A DNA stretch of 64,000 nt, from NCBI GenBank assembly GCA_964017065.1, contig OZ024788.1, positions 10,972,457 through 11,036,456 of the forward strand. Reading direction: 5' to 3'. Position numbers and translations under genes: made by a program. The DNA is from Haliclona indistincta. Its lineage: Eukaryota; Porifera; Demospongiae; Haplosclerida; Chalinidae. This document shows, piece by piece, positions 60,701 to 64,000 of the stretch; position 1 is the first letter of the stretch; each line of letters begins with the position of its first letter. The notes beneath the pieces are model-generated. The model had not been told where the DNA came from, made no database searches, and worked only from the letters and a program-made list of their open reading frames with translations.

Positions 60701-62487
60701 TCCGGACACTCTACTTTTCAAGCTGCATTTCTCAAGAACGCGTTGACGTAGTTTAGCCATTTTTACTACGCAGGTAGAGCTATCATAGGAGCATCATCTC
60801 ACTGAGTTTTAAGTACTAAACTATTACCAGTGGTGCAGGAATACGGGTAGAACTAGCACTACTAAATAATTGATTGAAACCGCACCCAACGTGATTTGGT
60901 TTTGTCCACCAAGCTTAGCTACTGTTGCTTCGGCGAGTGATTTTGCACGCTGACAGACTTCAATATCACTACATCTAACTTTTTATGATAGCAATGAGCG
61001 GCAGTAAAATAGTTGAGTCAACTACTGCTGTAAATTTTAGTCAAAATTCAACCTACGTCGATTTCTATCTTATTTTGCACTGCAGTTCTGTTGAATACTT
61101 CAACTGTGGTTGATGTTACAGTGCTGAGTATGCAGCAGCAAGGTTGTTCAACCACTCTCTGGTAATTTCTGTCATGCAAACAGCAGTTACAGGCATTTTA
61201 CACAAAAATTTCGTTCCCAGCCTGATTCGGTTGCTCAATAATCTAAAGTCAAGCCTGGATTAGTAGTCTTGGGAACTGCAGTGAGTTGATTGAGTCTTTC
61301 ATCGCTTAACATCGAAAGTAATAGCTTTGGCAACTTGCACCATGCTTGCAGGGTTACACAGACCAACCTGTAGAAGTGTCCGGAATTAGGGTCCGCCCCC
61401 TAAAATTGAAGACTTCCAAAAAGCGGTAAACAAACCTGCCGCTCGTTTACAAATCGAACAATTACTGCTAGAATTGTACAGTGTCGTCAAGAAGAAGGCC
61501 CAAGGATTCTACTAAGGTATAACACTTGGAACTTTCGCCCGTAGAAATTACTGAAATTCCGATAATAGCACAACGTGTCCGGAATTAGGGGCGGTTACCT
61601 TATTGACTGCGGGAGAAGCTTCGGTGGGGAGTGGTTCACCCATACCGAAGGTGAGGCTGGGCTAGGTATGCTTGTTTCTTATACACAGCTTTCATGCTGA
61701 TACTAATGGGACCTCATAAACGATTTACCTCATTAATTATGTCAATGGTTGCTATGATACAAGTCACCTATTCCATGCCCACCTGGTATGTATACCATTT
61801 ACACTTGGTATTGTGCTAATAAACCCTCGGGCTACGCCCTCGGGTTTATTAACACAATACCTCATGCATATGGTATACACACCTGGTACGCATGGAATAA
61901 CTACTACATACCCACGTACCATGAAATGGTGATGGTATAGTACTAATATACCCACGTACCATGAAATGGTGATGGTATAGTACTAATATACCCACGTACC
62001 ATGAAATGGTGATGGTATAGTACTAATATACCCACGTACCATGAAATGGTGATGGTATAGTACTAATATACCCACGTACCATGAAATGGTGATGGTATAG
62101 TACTAATATACCCACGTACCATGAAATGGTGATGGTATAGTACTAATATACCCACGTACCATGAAATGGTGATGGTATAGTACTAATATACCCACGTACC
62201 ATGAAATGGTGATGGTATAGTACTAATATACCCACGTACCATGAAATGGTGATGGTATAGTACTAATATACCCACGTACCATGAAATGGTGATGGTATAG
62301 TACTAATATACCCACGTATCATGAAATGGTGATGGTATAGTACTAATATACCCACGTACCATGAAATGGAGGTTGGAGGTCAAATCATAGAACTCTGCAG
62401 GTCAAGTGCTAATGAAATATAAACTGTATCATTGATAAAGTCCACCAACTTCTTGGCTGCTTCACTGATCACTTTCTGAGCATGCAT
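48732..62487 (-). CDS. DNPEP: aspartyl aminopeptidase (M18), probable functional copy
   Basis: Exons on the minus strand: 59595-59683, 59118-59231, 58811-58936, 58555-58682, 58388-58472, 57659-57766, 50383-50443, about 50224-50298, 50104-50173, 49937-50024, 49782-49821, 49454-49637, 48840-48925 and 48732-48782. A probable first exon is 62425-62487 ([19 protein letters not shown]). All motifs of the M18 zinc peptidase are present: [56 protein letters not shown]. The enzyme removes N-terminal Asp/Glu in the cytosol as a dodecamer. Two points are unresolved. The SPFH-coding piece next to exon 1 lies within a minisatellite, and its joint to exon 1 is not in phase in my model. The joint after DNLMN is one base out of phase with the splice sites I can see. 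The rest joins in phase. Confidence 0.85.
50648..57670. repeat. 7-kb, 38-bp minisatellite in a DNPEP intron
   Basis: About 185 tandem copies of a 38-bp unit (CATTGAATGTACTAG and TATCTTACAGCAGGGAAGG, joined by TATT or CATT). Variants include T/C after AAGG, AATG/ACAG after CATTG, and a 37-bp unit with ATG. Read on the minus (gene) strand, every unit contains CCTTCCCTGCT|GTAAGAT, the last 11 exonic bases and the splice donor of the DNPEP exon at 57659-57766. The first unit is that real junction. Rare variants (AGCATCTTAC, CAGCTGGGAAG, GCATGGAAGG, GAATGAACTAG) recur periodically and mark higher-order repeats. Confidence 0.97.
57767..58387. other. DNPEP intron with unassigned sequence
   Basis: An intron of about 0.6 kb between the SHNHH and VLATQ exons. 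In DNPEP remnant 3 the equivalent is about 0.15 kb, so some 0.45 kb was gained here or lost there. A frame at 57963-58208 has no recognisable domain. Confidence 0.45.
59232..59395. repeat. GA-rich low-complexity tract
   Basis: Purine-rich (GGGAGAGA)n-like tract. On the DNPEP strand it is a long polypyrimidine run directly upstream of the GAHTDSP exon acceptor. Shorter versions lie at the same place in remnants 1-3. Confidence 0.85.
60204..60497. repeat. 40-bp minisatellite, part 1
   Basis: About seven copies of a 40-bp unit (GGTATAGTACTAATATACCC plus ACGTACCATGAAATGGTGAT). On the DNPEP strand each unit reads TCACCATTTCATG|GTACGTGGG: the codons for SPFH followed by a consensus donor, and an AG (ATATTAG) further on. 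It is continuous in sequence with part 2 at 61906. Confidence 0.95.
60565..60613. repeat. perfect hairpin, 17-bp arms
   Basis: GGGGATTTTCCCTGTAT and its exact complement ATACAGGGAAAATCCCC are separated by a short loop. It probably marks a short inverted-repeat element inserted in the minisatellite. Confidence 0.8.
60665..61603. mobile_element. 0.94-kb TIR element (non-autonomous)
   Basis: The termini AGGTAACCGCGCCTAATT (left) and the complement of AGGTAACCGCCCCTAATT (right) are inverted, extending to CCGGAC with one mismatch in 24. TA is present on both sides, as in Tc1/mariner-type insertions. A second, inner pair of CCTAATTCCGGAC inverted copies lies near 60690 and 61378. No transposase frame is visible. 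Confidence 0.7.
61769..61899. mobile_element. 131-bp hairpin MITE
   Basis: The whole segment is a near-perfect inverted repeat (TATTCCATGC...GTGCTAATAAACCC / GGGTTTATTAACAC...GCATGGAATA) with a CG-rich apex TCGGGCTACGCCCTCGG. It is inserted at the right border of the split minisatellite. Confidence 0.75.
61906..62369. repeat. 40-bp minisatellite, part 2
   Basis: About 11.5 copies of the same 40-bp unit as at 60204, ending at CCCACGTACCATGAAATGGAGG. The last unit diverges after ATGAAATGG, giving the gene-strand sequence CCTCCATTTCATG|GTACGTGGG. So this border carries another version of the exon end. Confidence 0.95.
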
Positions 62488-62975
62488 GTGAAAAGATATA
62501 TCACGTGATTATGTCAGACTCTCTCTCACTATACTCTCACTGAAAGAGACACCATAACAATATACTCATAAACTGTACCTTGCTGAGCTAGCTGAGACTA
62601 GAAATAACCAGACAAACAGATAGACGCATGTACTAGTGAAGATGGTCTGTCGCAAACTGCCCTGATTCTGAACTGCTCAGCAGTCAAGCATTGACAAGCA
62701 ATGTTGCACTCAGTTCACGACTCTCGCAGACTGCACCAGAAGTAGGTGCGGCTAATTTGCAGCACGCGCACGTGTGGTCAGGCTCCGCCCCTTTTGGAAT
62801 CATGGCCGATGTGCAGCTCGGGACTAATGCAAGGCAGGCGACACGGCGCGTGAACTTAAGCTGAACTCTGTTGAAATAAGCAGCAAGTGTAAGGTAGGAC
62901 GTATGCAACCAGTCCCGAGACGCTGTTCATATTTTTCTCACTTGATTTTCAGTGCTCAGGTTTAGAGCAATTATT
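62488..62975. other. presumed 5' region of DNPEP
   Basis: The sequence upstream of the probable DNPEP start includes a CG-rich portion (about 62740-62860). It may hold the promoter. I see no definite element or additional coding exon. Confidence 0.35.
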
Positions 62976-63257
62976 CGTGTATACATGGTTTCGCGACAGA
63001 GGCGTGATGGAATGTTCGCGCTGAATATAATGAGAAAAACGCGCTATGACGAGGTGACCGCCTACTGGTGGACAGGGTCCACGGATGAAATTCGCGAACG
63101 TATGCGAAGCTGACAGTAGATCAGTATAATTATTACCGCGAAATTCATCCGTGGACCCTGTCCACCAGTAGGCGGTCACCTCGTCATAGCGCGTTTTTCT
63201 CATTATATTCAGCGCGAACATTCCATCACGCCTCTGTCGCGAAACCATGTATACACG
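62976..63257. mobile_element. near-perfect palindrome with 121-bp arms
   Basis: The arms 62976-63096 and 63137-63257 are reverse complements with, by my reading, a single mismatch (GATGAAATTCGCG against CGCGAAATTCATC). The spacer is 40 bp. The ends read CGTGTATACATGG. It is non-coding. The frame on the minus strand through it is a by-product. It is a young fold-back MITE or a recent inverted duplication. Confidence 0.9.
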
Positions 63258-63829
63258 TGATAGTGCCTCGTGGCTGGCAGAGGCTACTGGAGGGAAACCG
63301 TATAGCCTATGTCAGGTAAGGCAGCCTGTGTGCACGTGGAAAGTGGCGCCCTAACATGCCTTGTTATATGTAACATCCCCTGCATGTTTTTATGTATGCA
63401 TCTGGGCATGAAATTTTTATGAATGAAATTTTGTTTACTTTTTTGCCTTGGCTGCCGTTACCACGATACAAAGCCAAATACTCCCTCTGTCTCATTCCCT
63501 CTCTCCCTCTGTCCCTGTCTCTGTGTATGAAATCTTTAGTGGGATTTGTTTAGCCCTTTCTGCAAACATGAGCTGAAATTACCAACTTTAGATACATGAG
63601 TAGTTTCTTTACTTCTCACATGAGTGTCACCTCGTGCGCTTTATCATGACGATCAGACTAAGCAGTTTGGTGCATAAGGTGCCGCTCTATACTGTCCACA
63701 CTATACTATTGCAAGGGACCACTGTGTTGTTTATTTAGCTTGTCAGAAACTGAAGGAGGTCATAAGGATTTAAGATTCAACCCATAAGCTGTTGTGTCAC
63801 TTTAGTTTAGTTTTGGTACTAACTGTTCC
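63258..63829. other. intergenic, no gene recognised
   Basis: AT-rich sequence with a CT-rich run (63481-63525). I see no exon or RNA gene that I can support. Confidence 0.4.
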
Positions 63830-64000
63830 ATTCTTGTCTGTCACTTTCCACCTTCTCTGCAGCCTTCATGCACTACTATGATAACCCGAAGGGCATGATA
63901 CCATCACGGTTGATCATATCACATTTTTGAAACTTTATCTGAACTAACCGTGAATATTATTTTCTTTAAATACATTTTTGTACTGTATACTTTATCTTGA
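63830..64000 (+). pseudogene. PCTP: duplicated PCTP exon 5 fragment
   Basis: The CTTCTCTGCAG acceptor and AFMHYYDNPKGMIPS codons (from 63863) plus flanking intron match 11270-11425. About 26 bases covering the exon end and its donor are deleted (GGTTGATCA joined to TATCACAT), so the copy cannot splice normally. It continues to the window edge without the 0.76 kb element present in the original intron. Confidence 0.9.

Noticed and set aside
62949..63248. 99-codon reverse-strand frame over the palindrome
   Set aside because: It runs through both arms of an inverted repeat and has no recognisable domain.

Overview
This is eukaryotic, intron-rich animal DNA, most likely from a demosponge. The closest picture I know is Amphimedon queenslandica, whose genome carries large families of Death-NACHT-LRR receptors. 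Species assignment is inference. The support is short GT-AG introns, metazoan housekeeping genes (PRIM1, PCTP, DNPEP, U6) and a tandem array of Death-NACHT-LRR (NLR) genes. The gene models below were assembled by hand from exon homology, splice sites and reading phase.

Left block (1-12.4 kb). A partial C2H2 finger exon (-) and a four-exon hypothetical gene with an LPSAP pentapeptide repeat (+) lie head to head. A U6 snRNA (-) follows, then the complete nine-exon DNA primase small subunit gene PRIM1 (-). PRIM1 shares a roughly 0.1 kb bidirectional promoter with a complete six-exon PCTP-like START-domain lipid transfer gene (+). The introns hold MITEs, minisatellites and tRNA-like SINE heads.

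Central block (12.6-48.7 kb). There are five NLR copies, all on +. Copies 1, 2 and 5 are intact (943, 944 and 941 codons). Copy 3 has a 4-base frameshift between Death and NACHT. Copy 4 has at least two frameshifts. Copies 1, 3 and 5 have a second intron that copies 2 and 4 lack, so two structural types alternate along the array. Each NLR is followed, tail to tail, by 3' exons of aspartyl aminopeptidase (DNPEP, -). The duplication unit is therefore NLR plus part of DNPEP. DNPEP remnants 1-4 are broken. The fifth (48.7-62.5 kb) keeps every catalytic motif and looks like the parental or functional gene. Spacers between units are expanded by nested transposons: a 5'-truncated LINE, fold-back elements, a Mutator-like fold-back with 9-bp target duplication and captured exon-like sequence, small MITEs, and a DIRS-like gag remnant.

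Right block (50.6-64 kb). The fifth DNPEP gene contains two minisatellites that grew from its own exon/intron junctions. One is a ~7 kb array of a 38-bp unit (about 185 copies), each carrying a copy of the exon-8 splice donor. The other is a 40-bp array, each unit carrying the SPFH-coding exon end and its donor, later split by a 1.4 kb insertion. A 121-bp near-perfect palindrome and a broken copy of PCTP exon 5 lie at the right edge. The latter suggests that the segmental duplication continues beyond the window.

How the genes relate: PRIM1, PCTP, DNPEP and U6 are housekeeping. The NLRs are predicted cytosolic innate immune sensors whose NACHT region is nearly invariant between copies, while the exposed LRR beta-strand residues differ in every copy. 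That is the pattern expected of a diversifying recognition surface.
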